NCBI RefSeq assembly: GCF_032854445.1
Contig: NC_088305.1
Coordinates: 22,484,955-22,548,954, forward strand
Length of the DNA: 64,000 nucleotides
From: Liolophura sinensis
Lineage: Eukaryota > Mollusca > Polyplacophora > Chitonida > Chitonidae
Direction of reading: 5' to 3'
The notes below the pieces were generated by a model. The model had not been told where the DNA came from and did not search any database. It saw only the letters and a list, made by a program, of their open reading frames with translations. This document shows positions 44,682 through 55,895 of the stretch, piece after piece (the stretch's first letter is position 1; each line of letters opens with the position of its first letter). The position numbers and the translations under genes are program-made.

Positions 44682-44942
44682 CTCCGTGGCTCAGTTGGTT
44701 AGCGCGCTAGCGCAGCGTAATGACCTAGGAGCCTCTCACCAATGCGGTCGCCGTGAGTTCAAGTCCAGCTCATGCTGCTTCCTATCCGGCCGTGCGTGGG
44801 AATGTCTGACAGCAACCTGCGGATGGTCGTGGATTTCCCCCGGGCTCTGCGCGGTTTCTTCCCACCATAATGCTGGCCGTCCGCATATAGCTGAAATATT
44901 CTTGAGTACGGCGTAAAACACCAATCAAATAAATAAATATAC
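44682..44942 (+). mobile_element. SINE-A copy, best-preserved full-length head
   Basis: The tRNA-like head is intact: GGCTCCGTGGCTCAGTTGGT TAGCGCGCTAGC (A box) and GTGAGTTCAAGTCCAGC (B box). It continues with GCAACCTGCGGATGGTCGTG, CCCCCGGGCTCTGCGCGG, and ends GTAAAACACCAATCAAATAA. A 12-base G-run directly precedes it. Confidence 0.95.
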
Positions 44943-46920
44943 TTGCAGTTTTAGAAATGTTTTTTTTTGTTTGTTGGCAGACCATAGTGATTTTTGTGGG
45001 ATTTAAAACTGATTGTTTTTAAAAAGGAGGTGTGAATGAAAATTAGTAAAAATAAAGGCTCATTGCTTTTTCTCAAGAAGATATAATTAGACTGCACGTG
45101 ATTAATGACGATGACGCGACCTGGTCCTAACTTGTCCTTAGCACACATGAGATTGCCCTAATATGGAGTGAGATAAGTACATAATGATGAGCTCATTTCC
45201 GAGAACCACACCTCCGATATAGTCACGTGTACGTACGTATGTATGTATGTATATCCGGGGCTTTCTTTAGTGGTCTCGCTGGGATATGTCATACTAGGTA
45301 AATGCAAAAATGAGTTTACACTTCAATGAAAATGAGGTTTTCATTTTACAAGTGCACGACGCGTGCGTATTGCCACATTCCTGTATGTCGACGTGTTAAC
45401 CCCCTCCCCTCCTACACCGCTGACAAGGGGACGCCAGTCATTACCTCGCGTTGGGTAGACCTATACTGTATATACGAAACGACTGTAACAAACTAATTAG
45501 TGTGTATAAAAGCCAGTGGAAGAATGGAAGCAACTGTTTCTATCGTTTGTTGTAATTTTCGTTACTGGGTAAAGAAAAACAACAACATTACATTAAAAGG
45601 TAAAATTACAGACTTTAAGTGTTTTTGTAATAACATAGCGCTGTGTGTTGCACATATACCACATTGTCTTACAGTTTGAATTAAACTAGTCTCAAGAGTC
45701 TTAATTACTCGGTTAACATACATAGTTTACATATTAACAATCCGCGAGATCAGACGATAAACAACACACACACGTTCAGGCAATCCTTGTAGAAAACGAC
45801 TGAATACACCAAAATAGGTAAGCGTCAGGGGAAACACCATTGAAACTACATATCCAAAACTCCAAAAATATGTATTTACTTCTTCATTCATTTAGTCATT
45901 CAATTAGTTATTCATTTACTTATTACTGTATACGACTAACCCTGATATCGTTTGAATACTCTGGTTAGAGTTTTGGACTATTTTATAGTTTTGTGATATC
46001 GCACACGCTTTTCACTTTAGTGCTGAAGTATCAAGCTGTAGTGCACGTCTGTCCAACAAACACTTTCTTTCAAAGGCGAAATAAAAGTTCAACGGTTTAT
46101 TTTTACATTACAGGCCTTCAAAATAATCGATATGACATAGTCCATAATGGCCACCATAGAACTAAAGCATTAATCAGTATATTACTATATGATGATGCGG
46201 GGTTATTTTGGGATGATCCCTGGTGGTGGTGGTGGTCGGGGTAGGGGTCGCGGGGTGGGGGTGGGGGGATAGATTAAAGTTACTTTTGGGGGGGAACCGA
46301 GTGATAGTGCAATTGAAACATTTGTAATACTTACAGCTACAAACTGCATACACATATATGTGCATTATAAGTACGCTGGTCCCATCTATAACAAAAAGTT
46401 AGCAGGGGACTTTTTGAGCGTTTTGCAGAGCGTACTGGCTGAGGGACAATCGTTTGTTACATGCCCCGGCTGCAGGGGGGCTAGATGACTCTTTCTCATT
46501 GTCAACCTTCAATGGCTATTATCCCGGCCATGGCTGGCCTATAAGCTCTCCATTAAAGAGGAATAAATTACTACACAGCGAAGCAATGAACTCTCTATGT
46601 TGTACATGGGTACATATATAGAGCGACATGCAACAGGTGGCGCTGGAAGTTCAGAGGTGACACGAGGTCCGATTGTGTGGTGGGATTTGTCATGTCGAAC
46701 ACTACACTCTCGACGGACAACATGGACATAAAAGTTCAAACGACTGTGATATTTAAAAACAGCTTGTTTGACCATTGATTTGACCCGGACTGGATACCGG
46801 AACTATTGAAGATTGATGTATACATTTGTCACCGGTGTCACATATAGGTTAATCTGAGTGTATGGTACGTCACTGGGGGTTAGGAGGTTTTTTGGGGGCG
46901 GGGTGGGGGGGGGGGGGCGG
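44943..46920. other. Unassigned intergenic DNA with a TATA-like site
   Basis: A clean TATAAAAG at 45505-45512 on the plus strand is followed by ATGGAAGC at 45524, but no gene structure follows, so a promoter is not supported. ACGT/GTAT microsatellite at 45228-45254; (TGG)n and G-rich stretch at 46216-46298; G-run at 46886-46922. Confidence 0.45.
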
Positions 46921-46924
46921 GGAG

Positions 46925-47166
46925 ATGTCTCTCCATTAGACAGTCAACGACGCAGGACGCGACTATCAGGCCCATGGTCAATGAGGTCGCGTGTTCCAAT
47001 CTAGCTCTGGCTGCTTCGTCTGCCCAGCTTAAAGTCAGGAAATTTGGCAGGTGTCTGACGAATGTGCTGGCTTTACCACAAGTATTCTGGTTTTTACCGC
47101 CCATAAATCTCAACGCGGCAATGCATATAAATGAAGAAGTCTTGAGCAGGGCGTTAAACCCAAATT
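46925..47166 (+). mobile_element. SINE-D: different head, same tail core
   Basis: GGTCGCGTGTTCCAATCTAG is tRNA B-box-like; the middle (GGAAATTTGGCAGGTGTCTG, GGTTTTTACCGCCCA) is unlike SINE-A to C; the end TCTTGAGCAGGGCGTTAAAC, CC then (AATT)n carries the shared tail. Confidence 0.7.
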
Positions 47167-47171
47167 AATTA

Positions 47172-47330
47172 ATTAATTTATTTATTTGATTGGTGTTTTG
47201 CGCCGTACTCAAGAATATTTCACTTATATAACGGCGGCCAGCATTATGGTGGGCAGAAACCGGGCAAAGCCCGGGGGAAACCCACGACCATCCGCAGGTT
47301 GCTAACAGACCTCCCCACTTACGGCCCAAA
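47172..47330 (-). mobile_element. SINE-A 3' two-thirds
   Basis: TTATTTGATTGGTGTTTTGC, GCCGTACTCAAGAATATTTC, AAGCCCGGGGGAAACCCACG, ACCATCCGCAGGTTGCTAAC, CTTACGGCC. It meets the SINE-D tail end to end, giving a tail-to-tail pair. Confidence 0.92.
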
Positions 47331-47449
47331 TGAAATAAATCCATGTAAATTCCACTATGCGACATATATCACTCGTACAGACCTGCATGTAACAATGGAA
47401 AAAAATTGTGATTCTCATGAAATATATAACTCTGTGCTTCATATATTAC

Positions 47450-47800
47450 TTAGAGCGTCCGCTTCGGGACCGGTAGATCCAGGATCAATCCTTGGTCGAG
47501 TCACACCTAAGACATTAAAAGAGGAAGTTGTAACTTCCTCGCTTGGCGTTCAGCATGAAGGGGATAGTGCAACGACTGGTTGACCCGTATCAGTATAATG
47601 GCTCGGGCGGGGCGGCTTACTTGCCTTCGGTAAGTCGTCTCAGTGATGCAGCACTAAATAAAAGAGCGGTGGAAATCCGTCCTGCAACAAGGAGGCACAT
47701 TACACGTGCATGCACCCTAATGATTCCTTCGTCGTCATATGACTGAAAAATTGTTGAGTACGACGTTAAACCCCAAGCACTCACTCACTCACTCATATAT
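47450..47800 (+). mobile_element. SINE-B copy, full length
   Basis: Head TTAGAGCGTCCGCTTCGGGA, CCGGTAGATCCAGGATCAAT; then GCAACGACTGGTTGACCCGT, CGGGCGGGGCGGCTTACTTG, GAGCGGTGGAAATCCGTCCT; tail TCATATGACTGAAAAATTGT, TGAGTACGACGTTAAACCCC, (CACT)n. Confidence 0.93.
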
Positions 47801-49330
47801 TACTCCCGAGTGCCCCAAATAGCCACACACTTAGTCATAGTATACATGTGCAACTTAATTTAAAGGAAAATCCTTTGAACACAGAATGTTAAAATCATTA
47901 TTACCGTTATTCCATAGCTAGGGGCAAAAATCGATTTTTGCGTCAACAAAAAGAATATGTGTTTTCAAATAAGGCGAAGACTTAGTAGAGCGATAATAAA
48001 ACTGTTAAAGGTCCGCAGTATTATGTATGTAAGATATAAACAGAGACTGGTGTTTTTAGTGCTTGTTCCCAAATGGTGACACGGATACAACCTCTTAACA
48101 TGAGTACTTAGGCTGATGTGATGTAGGTGCTCTCGTCTTTATCCTTCAATTATATGGACGGGTAAAACCATCAAATCGAAGAGAATACGAAGGACTTAAA
48201 GGAAAGGCCCTGTACCGCACGACAGAAAGGCAGAGTGCCGACCACAATTCATATTATTACGCTGAGTAAAAACAGTAGTGCTCAGTTTTCAGATTTTATC
48301 TGAACACACTGGACAACACAAATTACAAACTTACCAAATGCCGACTGCAATCAGGAGAAATAGAGCGTGCTGGCTTGTACTGAGATCAAGAGTTGTGGAT
48401 GTCAGAAACTTTCTATATACCAGTCCAACTTCAACTGCTGGGAAAATGGTATATGTACCTTCGACTGTAGCAGTGACCGATTTAAAAGTGACTAGTAACA
48501 TGTGACGTGAAGATAAGCTTGTCTATTTTTATTGCAAATATTTTTAGTTTCGAGCTTGTGTCACTTTCCGGCGCATTGGTGCACAAGATCGGAGCTCGTG
48601 AGTTTGGGGTCGGCTGTTGCGGCTTCATTGTGGCGGAAGGAAACACTATCCCAGTCATTAGATCATCCGGGCAATTCACCCTTGCTTGCAGGCGGATTCA
48701 CTCACTATGGCCTCGTCATCGGAGCACGAAACATCAAGTGGCCAACAATTTAGAACTATGTTTCTCGTTCACACTTGATATTAACTAAAGAGATTATAAA
48801 TTTAATAAACTTTTTTTTAATAATGTAATAGATGGTGGACATATGGAATAACGTCAGGGACATTAGCATCCCTTGCTATAATAAACACCTAAATATAACG
48901 TTATAAGTGACAGCTGTACATGTTACTGGGTACATAGTACTTACCGCATGTTGTATACATATGCATTTATCACAAGCCTTGTATACGAAATGCACAGCCA
49001 GCATACATAATATAGTGCCTGTTCCCAAAGGTATAATTAAAATGAATTATAAATTTAAAAAACGCGGAAGGGTTTTTGCTAAGCTGTAATCAGTATTAGT
49101 CGATAAACGATGTTACTTATATTATTGATGGCCCCATAAGAACAATTTACGTGTATAATATTCCACAAACACAGAACTGTATATTTTAACACAGTTATGA
49201 CGAAGAATGACAGGGAAGTTGACATAAGTTACTTCAAATTACTACACGTACATGGCAGCCTTTTGCCTCGAACATGGACGGCTTTCAATCTACGCCAAAA
49301 CAATAATCCCCTTGTTTTAGTATTCGAAAG
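47801..49330. other. Unassigned intergenic DNA with one CpG-rich stretch
   Basis: A GC- and CpG-richer stretch at 48548-48735 contains a 24-codon frame from ATG 48707 (MASSSEHETSSGQQFRTMF) after an acceptor-like CTTGCTTGCAG. It could be a 5' exon, but no continuation is seen. Confidence 0.35.
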
Positions 49331-49720
49331 TATAATACGTCTGTCCAGTTACTTATGTCATACGTCTGTCAGGTTATTTATGTCATACGTTTGTCAAGTT
49401 ACTTATGTCATATGTCTGCCATGTTATCCGCACTTTGTCATGTCTTTCACGTTATATATTTTATATCCCGTCATATTACTTATATTATATCTCCGTCACT
49501 TTACTTTTGCTATATCCCTGACATATTCCTCTAGTTATATCCCTGTTTTATTTCACTTTACTTATGTTTTATCCCCGTCACATTCCTCTTGTTAGATCCC
49601 CGTCACATTCCTCTCGTTATATCCTCGTCGCATTACTTATGTTATATCCCCGTCATATTACTTTTGTTATATCCCCGTCAAATTATTGCTGTTATTTCCC
49701 TGTCACATCACTTACATTTA
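49330..49720 (+). repeat. 25-bp minisatellite, first array
   Basis: The unit is TATATCCCCGTCACATTACT TATGT. Early units are diverged (CATACGTCTGTCAGGTTATT), later ones close to consensus. Confidence 0.9.
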
Positions 49721-49950
49721 ACAGCAACATAATATATTTTAGCACCACTCAAAACACATGAGTGTAATTAAATATATTGTAGAGTGTACAAAACAGCCAG
49801 TTGTTTGACAGTGGCTGTATGGTATTGGCATGAAGGAATGTACACAACATAGTGTTTTCCAAATGGAAAACTTCCGATCTGTAATAGCTCCCTTTCTGCC
49901 TGTCTTCTTCTGATGTCAACTTTCATTTACATATATACACACTTATTTTT
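49721..49950 (+). repeat. ~240-bp direct duplication, copy 1
   Basis: CAGCAACATAATATATTTTA, GCACCACTCAAAACACATGA, GTGTTTTCCAAATGGAAAAC, GCTCCCTTTCTGCCTGTCTT recur at 50713-50978 in the same order. Confidence 0.92.
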
Positions 49951-49954
49951 TATT

Positions 49955-50278
49955 TCACATTACTTATGTTATATCCCCGTAACTTTACTTATGTTATATC
50001 CCCGTCACGTTCCTCTTGTTATATCCCCGTCACATTACTTATGTTATATCCCCCGTCACATTACTTTAATTCGTTATATCCCCCTCCCATTCCTTTTGTT
50101 ATATCTCCGTCACATCGCTTATGTTATATCCCCGTCACATTACTTATGTTATATCCCCCGTCACATTACTTTAATTTGTTATATCACCGTCACATAACAT
50201 TTGTTACCTCTCCGTCACGTTATACTTATGTCTGTATTTTTTTTTTATATCTCCGTCAATTTGCATATGTTACAGTGT
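49955..50278 (+). repeat. 25-bp minisatellite, second array
   Basis: Same unit as 49330-49720 (TTATATCCCCGTCACATTAC TTATG), lying between the two copies of the direct duplication. Confidence 0.9.
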
Positions 50279-50712
50279 AGATCATGGCACACGAGCCACC
50301 AACTTCTTTTTGATTCGACAAGTATAGAGCATAAAACCCGTTTTTGTCCAGTACCCTGTTTGAATGTGTATCTGTGTATTTCTGCCCGGATGTAGGAGAG
50401 ATTCAGGAGATAATGATCTATAGTTATCAACACAAAAGACGCAATCGTTTGTCCATACGTTACCCATTAGTGTTAACCATATAGGCTTTCAGGCTTACAT
50501 GGCTGTTGTACGAAGCCCCCTAAAGCACGGAAACTTACAGAGCTAGAACATACTTGTATATAATATATGAAGTTACAGTAAGGACAATTTAAGAAACACC
50601 CGTTCATGCTAGATTCTGTGATATGAGAAAGCTGTAATTAGAAATATCCGTTCACGTTGAGTGCATGGGATGGGAATCTTTGTGGTGTTGCCAGTAATAT
50701 AATATTACATAT

Positions 50713-50978
50713 AGCGGCAACATAATATATTGTAGCACCACTCAAAACACATGAATCTAATTAAATATATTGAAGAGTGTACAACACAGGCGGTTGTTTG
50801 ACAGTGGACCTATGGTATAGGCAGGGAGGGATGTACACAACATAGTGTTTTCCAAATGGAAAACTTCCGATCCGTAATAGCTCCCTTTCTGCCTGTCTTC
50901 TTTGAATTCCTTGTTGACACTATATTCCGTTGGCAATATTGATGTCAACATTCATTTAGATATTTATACCTTTATTTT
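50713..50978 (+). repeat. ~240-bp direct duplication, copy 2
   Basis: Like copy 1, but with about 38 extra bases (GAATTCCTTGTTGACACTAT and following) before GATGTCAAC. It is not followed by a 25-bp array. Confidence 0.92.
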
Positions 50979-51289
50979 GGCAAGATTTCAGATATATAAA
51001 ACAGGAAGATGGCGACTTCCCATAAAACGCGTTTGGTTATTGCACTACATTTTTGGCAGTTCATCGATTGTCTTAGTGCACCACGTAGTCCAAATGAAAG
51101 ACAAATAGTAGTTATGTTTTCTCCGCCTTTAAAAGCGCACACATTTCCCAAATAATGTCGGTCAGCTGGTGATTTAGACAATACTCGATCCTGTTTACTA
51201 CGTGGCCATGGACGCTTTAGTTGTAGGTCGATCGAATAAAAAACGGAAACAGGGTATTATAAATTATTCCCTTTGAAATAATCGCCTCG

Positions 51290-51382
51290 TTATAGATGTA
51301 ATAATGACGCTGAACGTGGTAATACTGACACTGGACGTGGTAATAATGACTCTGGACGTGGTAATAATGACTCTGGACGTGG
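51290..51382 (+). repeat. 21-bp repeat, four units
   Basis: The unit is GGTAATAATGACTCTGGACGT plus flanks. Confidence 0.85.
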
Positions 51383-51689
51383 CTTAAAGCAATCTTCCAT
51401 TCTCTATACCGCTTCAGACCAGCTCCCCCTACCCACTCCAACGTTAGTGAAACCAGTAAGTACCCGGATGTGGCAATGATGACGCTTAAGAGTAGCGTTA
51501 CGAGGTCAGCGACTTAACCTGCAATTGATACACGACATAAGTAACGATAATACCGAGGGGGCGAGAGCAGTGTAGGCCAGGGTATGTAGGTTAGATTGAA
51601 AGATTATGTGCTTACAAACAGACGTGTCATGGTATGAGGTAACGGCGGCTGTGAAAGACGGACCGCCAGGGTTATTACCACTATCTCAG

Positions 51690-51967
51690 TGTCACCCGCG
51701 GTGGCGGGCAGGCACATGTCCTCAGAAGATATCTTCTGTTCACTCGATGTGAGATTTTCTGCTCTCACAAGCTATCCCAAACTCACTGGACACAGTGGGC
51801 TAGAAGATGTGGAAACCTTCCGGAGGACTTTCTTCCTGTTCGAGAAGCTGCAAATCGAGTCGTACTGCAGCAGAGAAGTGGTCAGGCAGTATCTACTCTG
51901 CGTGTGGCATGGTCGTCTGCTGTCGATACAAGTACACATTATCGGCGTTGATGGAGAAAACGATTGA
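51690..51967 (+). CDS. Possible exon with Frizzled-like cysteine-rich domain segment (partial)
   Basis: After an acceptor-like CCACTATCTCAG, one frame stays open to a TGA at 51965-51967, in sequence clearly richer in GC than its surroundings. It reads FCSLDVRFSALTSYPKLTGH, then SGLEDVETFRRTFFLF and ESYCSREVVRQYLLCVW. The order C...YP-x-L-x-GH...E...F...L...C-S...(Y/F)LLC resembles the central part of a Frizzled-type CRD (Frizzled, ROR, SFRP, corin families). The expected P-x-C just after LLC is absent in frame; a donor such as TGC|GTGTGG or a frameshift could explain this. No neighbouring exon with the rest of the domain was found. It could be a pseudogene fragment or a coincidental frame. 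Confidence 0.35.
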
Positions 51968-52804
51968 CTGGGAACTCTTCTCCAGTGTTTATTCCCCAAT
52001 CTCCTTCATTTTGTTTCTGTACAACGCGCTCACAGAGCCTGATTCCCTTGACAACCACCGAAGGCCGGTCACAGAGATCCCCCTGCCGATATAGTGAACG
52101 AGTGCAGACGGAATGCTTACCACATATCTCATGGACAACAACACTGACACTAGCTACGCTGCTGCTAAATTTCAGCGCGCCATCAGTCTGATTGATTTTT
52201 ATAGGTAATCAATACATTCCGGGCTTATCTGAGCAACTGGTTTAACAGGACTGGCGACCATCCAATCACGCCTGGCCTCGTCGTCTCAGACGAGGCAGTC
52301 ACGTGACCAGTCACAGTGGCATACTTATCATAAACGTCACATAGGCGAACCACGCTGTAATCGATAATTCACTGTGAAACGTTTAATATACATGTATATT
52401 CATGTCTGGTTTGCATACCAGCGCTGTTCCTTACACGTTATGTTTCAGAGGACGCTATAGGGAGCGCTGTCCGCATGTAATCCCTGAACCAAATGCTCCA
52501 GAGTTAACCGTATACCGTATCTCCTCTGTAAGGAGATTATATACATATGCCAGAGTACATTTGTATTGTGTCGTTCATGCATTATTGGTTTTTAATGACA
52601 GTGTGCTCAGTCCACTTCCTCATAGAGATCTATATGGAGAGCAAATAGCCAGAAAGTCACGGTACATTATATCACATCATTTAGACTCTCATCATTCAGA
52701 GGTAATGTTGTTTGTCTATTTTCTAATGAGCTCCAGGGAGCTGGTAGTTAGTGACACAGTCGTTGAGGTTCTTGGCTTTCTGTTGCTTGGACATTGGATT
52801 GATT
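51968..52804. other. Unassigned DNA containing palindromes
   Basis: Holds the hairpin and E-box palindrome at 52275-52307. A 134-codon plus frame (52402-52806) lacks recognisable features. Confidence 0.4.
52275..52307. promoter_or_regulatory. 8-bp stem hairpin followed by palindromic E-box GTCACGTGAC
   Basis: GCCTCGTC, six-base loop, GACGAGGC at 52275-52296, then a perfect 10-bp palindrome with a CACGTG core at 52298-52307, the MYC/USF/MITF-class site. No gene start is evident beside it, so function is unproven. Confidence 0.4.
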
Positions 52805-53030
52805 GATTTATTTATTTGATTGATGTTTTACGCCCTACTCAAGAATATTTCACTTATACGATACTAGCATTATGGTGGGAGAAATCTGGGCAGAGCCTGG
52901 CGGAAAGCCACGACCATCCGCAGACCACTGACAGACCTTCCCACATACGGCCAGAGAGGAAGCCAGCATGAGCTCACAGCGACCGAGTTCATTGCACCGC
53001 ACAGGAGTGCTGCTCCGCTCATCCACGCAT
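52805..53030 (-). mobile_element. SINE-A copy, near full length
   Basis: TTATTTATTTGATTGATGTT, CTACTCAAGAATATTTCACT, CCACGACCATCCGCAGACCA, ACATACGGCCAGAGAGGAAG, CCAGCATGAGCTCACAGCGA; head degraded. Confidence 0.88.
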
Positions 53031-53539
53031 ACATCCACTTGTACATTACAATATCCGAACATGTCAATGGACCATTATACAACATGATCAACACCATGCC
53101 TTCTTTTTCAACAATGGAACAACGCCTTTGCGATTGTTCGGGATTAGCTAATGTGTTCGACTATTCCTATAGATTTTTTCGATGAATTCCCCATCTTTCT
53201 CTTTTGCTCGATGAACTCTTAAGTATAAATAGCTATTGAACAAACTGAAAAGTTGGGCCATGGATGAATAAAAACGTGTTAAGCTAATTTGATGCTGAAC
53301 AGAATAGTTTACAGGACATCCTTATTGTCAGAGGTACCGTTGGTTCACGCCATACCTATACATGTATATTACAGTTTCGTATCTATTCCCAGGTATATGG
53401 GTAGGTAAACATGGTCTCCAGAGCTCTTATCTGGAACTCGCTAATAGGTCTGCGGAGTTATCAGTGGACCTGCTTAGCGATCATTCTTCCAGATTAGAAG
53501 GCCGATTACCAAAGACGTATTGCCCTGCAACTGTCGGAA

Positions 53540-53805
53540 ATTCTATCCGGGGCCAGTGGCGTACATGCAGTGTAACTATCAGGGGACAGTGGGGTACATA
53601 CAATATATAGTTGTCAGGGGCCAGTTGGGTACATGCGGCGTAGTTACCAGGGACCATGGATACATGTGGTGTAGTTATCAGAAACCAATGGGGTATATGC
53701 AGCGTACATAGCACAGGCCAGTGGCTTACAGTCAGTGTACCTAACAGGGGCCATTGGGGTACAGTCAGTGTACATATCAGGGGCCAGTGGGGTACAGCGA
53801 TTTGC
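53540..53805 (+). repeat. ~31-bp minisatellite, about 8 units
   Basis: The unit resembles GGGGCCAGTGGGGTACATGC AGTGTAACTATCA. The minus-strand open frame across it (to 54035) is a repeat by-product. Confidence 0.88.
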
Positions 53806-54114
53806 AGTTCTGCAAGATTCCAAAGGAACAAAGCGAATGCCACGAATGTTTTAATATCATAACAGGCCTCCAAATGCATGGTTGTTAATATCAGAACTGA
53901 GCAGATGTCTCCCATTACTTGAGAGGATGGGGAGGAGGTTGGTGGATGTAAAATTTGGGGGTAAAAAAGCACGGGTACTGAGTTGTTACTTGGCCTATAG
54001 GATTGCGAATGACCCACGTTTGAATGTGATACCATCGATGAACAGTATCTTTAGACATCTTCTGGTGGCGGCGAACATAGTTAGTGTCTGTCTCTCCTAA
54101 GTTGAGCTTGAGTT

Positions 54115-55205
54115 TCTCGGTCCAAGAGTAGCTACATGAGCTCTGTTGTTGGAGCTTTGCTCATACTACGGCCTTGCAGTTCCAGCTTTCCTCTACAAGC
54201 GTAGCTACATGAGCTCTGTTGTTGGAGTTTTGCTCATATTATGGCCTTGCAGTTCCTGCTTTCTTCTACAAGCGTAGCTACATGAGCTCTGTTGTTTGAG
54301 TTTTCCTCATACTACGGCCTTGCAGTTCCTGCTTTCTCCTACAAGCGTAGCTACATGAGCTCTGTTGTTTGAGTTTTGCTCATACTACGGCCTTGCAGTT
54401 CCTGCTTTCCTTTACAAGCGTGGCTACATGAGCTCTGTTGTTTGAGTTTTGCTCATACTACGGCCTTGCAGTTCTGCTTTCTCCTACAAGCGTAGCTACA
54501 TGAGCTCTGTTGTTTGAGTTTTCCTCATACTACGGCATTGCAGTTCCTGCTTTCCTCTACAAGCGTAGCTACATGAGCTCTGTTGTTTGAGTTTTGCTCA
54601 TACTACGGCATTGCAGTTCCTGCTTTCTTCTACAAGAGTAGCTACATGAGCTCTGTTGTTTGAGTTTTCCTCATACTACGGCCTTGCAGTTTCTGCTTTC
54701 TTCTACAAGCGTAGCTACATGAGCTCTGTTGTTTGAGTTTTGCTCATACTACGGCCTTGCAGTTCCTGCTTTCTCCTACAAGCGTAGCTACATGGGCTCT
54801 GTTGTTGGAGTTTTGCGTAGCTACATGAGCTCTGTTGTTTGAGTTTTGCTCATACTACGGCCTTGCAGTTCCTGCTTTCTTCTACAAGCGTAGCTACATG
54901 GGCTCTGTTGTTGGAGTTTTGCGTAGCTACATGAGCTCTGTTGTTTGAGTTTTCTCTGCTTTCTTCTACAAGAGTAGCTACATGAGCTCTGTTGTTGGGG
55001 CTTTGCTCATACTACGGCCTTGCAGTTCCTGCTTTCCTCTACAAGCGTAGCTACATGAGCTCTGTTGTTTGAGTTTCCTCATACTACGGTGTTGCATTAT
55101 AGCTTATACCGCCGCTTTCTGCTTTCTTCTACAAGAGTAGCTGTACGAGCTCTGTTGTTTGAGTTTTACTCATACTGCTGCGTTGCAGTATAATAGCTGA
55201 CAGTC
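54115..55205 (+). repeat. ~72-bp minisatellite, about 14 units with deletions
   Basis: Unit: GTAGCTACATGAGCTCTGTT, GTTTGAGTTTTGCTCATACT, ACGGCCTTGCAGTTCCTGCT, TTCTTCTACAAGC. Two short units at about 54805 and 54920 lack the same middle block, indicating that a deleted unit was itself duplicated. Right-hand units are diverged. Confidence 0.93.
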
Positions 55206-55667
55206 CGGCCGCCTATTTTCCTTCCATAAAACGGTAGTTATGCGACGCCTTATTTTGCAGTATATCTCATACCACTGTTGCCTACCGTTTTCTTCGTAGG
55301 AGTAGACACACATGCTCTGTATTTGCCGTTGGGTGGGCCATATGGATCCTCTTAGCGATAGAATGCTTACAACCCATTCTGCGTTGCCTGTTGATGGAGA
55401 CAGACGTTACACTGCTATAGCTCAGGGTGGTGAATCATAAATAATGCAACTGGCAAATCTGGCAACGATCCAAGGTTCACATGAGTTATCGGCGTGTTGT
55501 GGTGTTTATCTGTTCACCGTCAGTCACTCCATCAAACCAGATAACATTAGGTATCACGACATAAACGTCATGCTGTTGGATCTGCACCCACCAACCTGTT
55601 GAATACATTGACCACATTGTCTGACATAAACATATACATTATGTTTATTCAACATTAACCTATTGGT

Positions 55668-55895
55668 GATTTATTTATTTATTTATTTATAGGGCCAGTA
55701 TTTTACGCCGCACTCAAGAAGAATATTTCACTTATACGACGGCAACCGGCATAATGGAGGGAGGAAATCAGGCAGAACCTGGGGAAAACCCATGACCATT
55801 AGCAGGTTAGTGGCTGACCTCCCCACGAACGACCGGAGAAGACATTAGCATAAGCTGAACTTAAACACACATTGGTGAGGGGTTACAGGGTTAAA
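55668..55895 (-). mobile_element. SINE-A copy, diverged
   Basis: TTATTTATTTATTTATAGGG, TTTACGCCGCACTCAAGAAG, AATATTTCACTTATACGACG, GGCAACCGGCATAATGGAGG, ACCATTAGCAGGTTAGTGGC. Confidence 0.85.

Noticed and set aside
44682-44770. tRNA gene
   Set aside because: The A and B boxes are present, but the sequence runs on into a SINE body with the shared tail, and cloverleaf pairing is not supported. The same holds for the heads at 34430-34465 and 63446.
45505-45526. TATA box plus start codon as a promoter-gene unit
   Set aside because: The ATG lies where transcription would only just be starting, and no coding continuation is found.
49197-50280. Several overlapping plus-strand ORFs with hydrophobic repeats
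   Set aside because: They are translations of the 25-bp array; 25 is not a multiple of 3, so the same repeat is read in all frames.
49721-50978. LTR retrotransposon flanked by 240-bp repeats
   Set aside because: The repeats do not begin TG or end CA, there is no primer-binding site or coding sequence between them, and the interior is mainly minisatellite.
53481-54035. 184-codon minus-strand ORF
   Set aside because: Most of it is the 31-bp minisatellite read through; no domain or start context.
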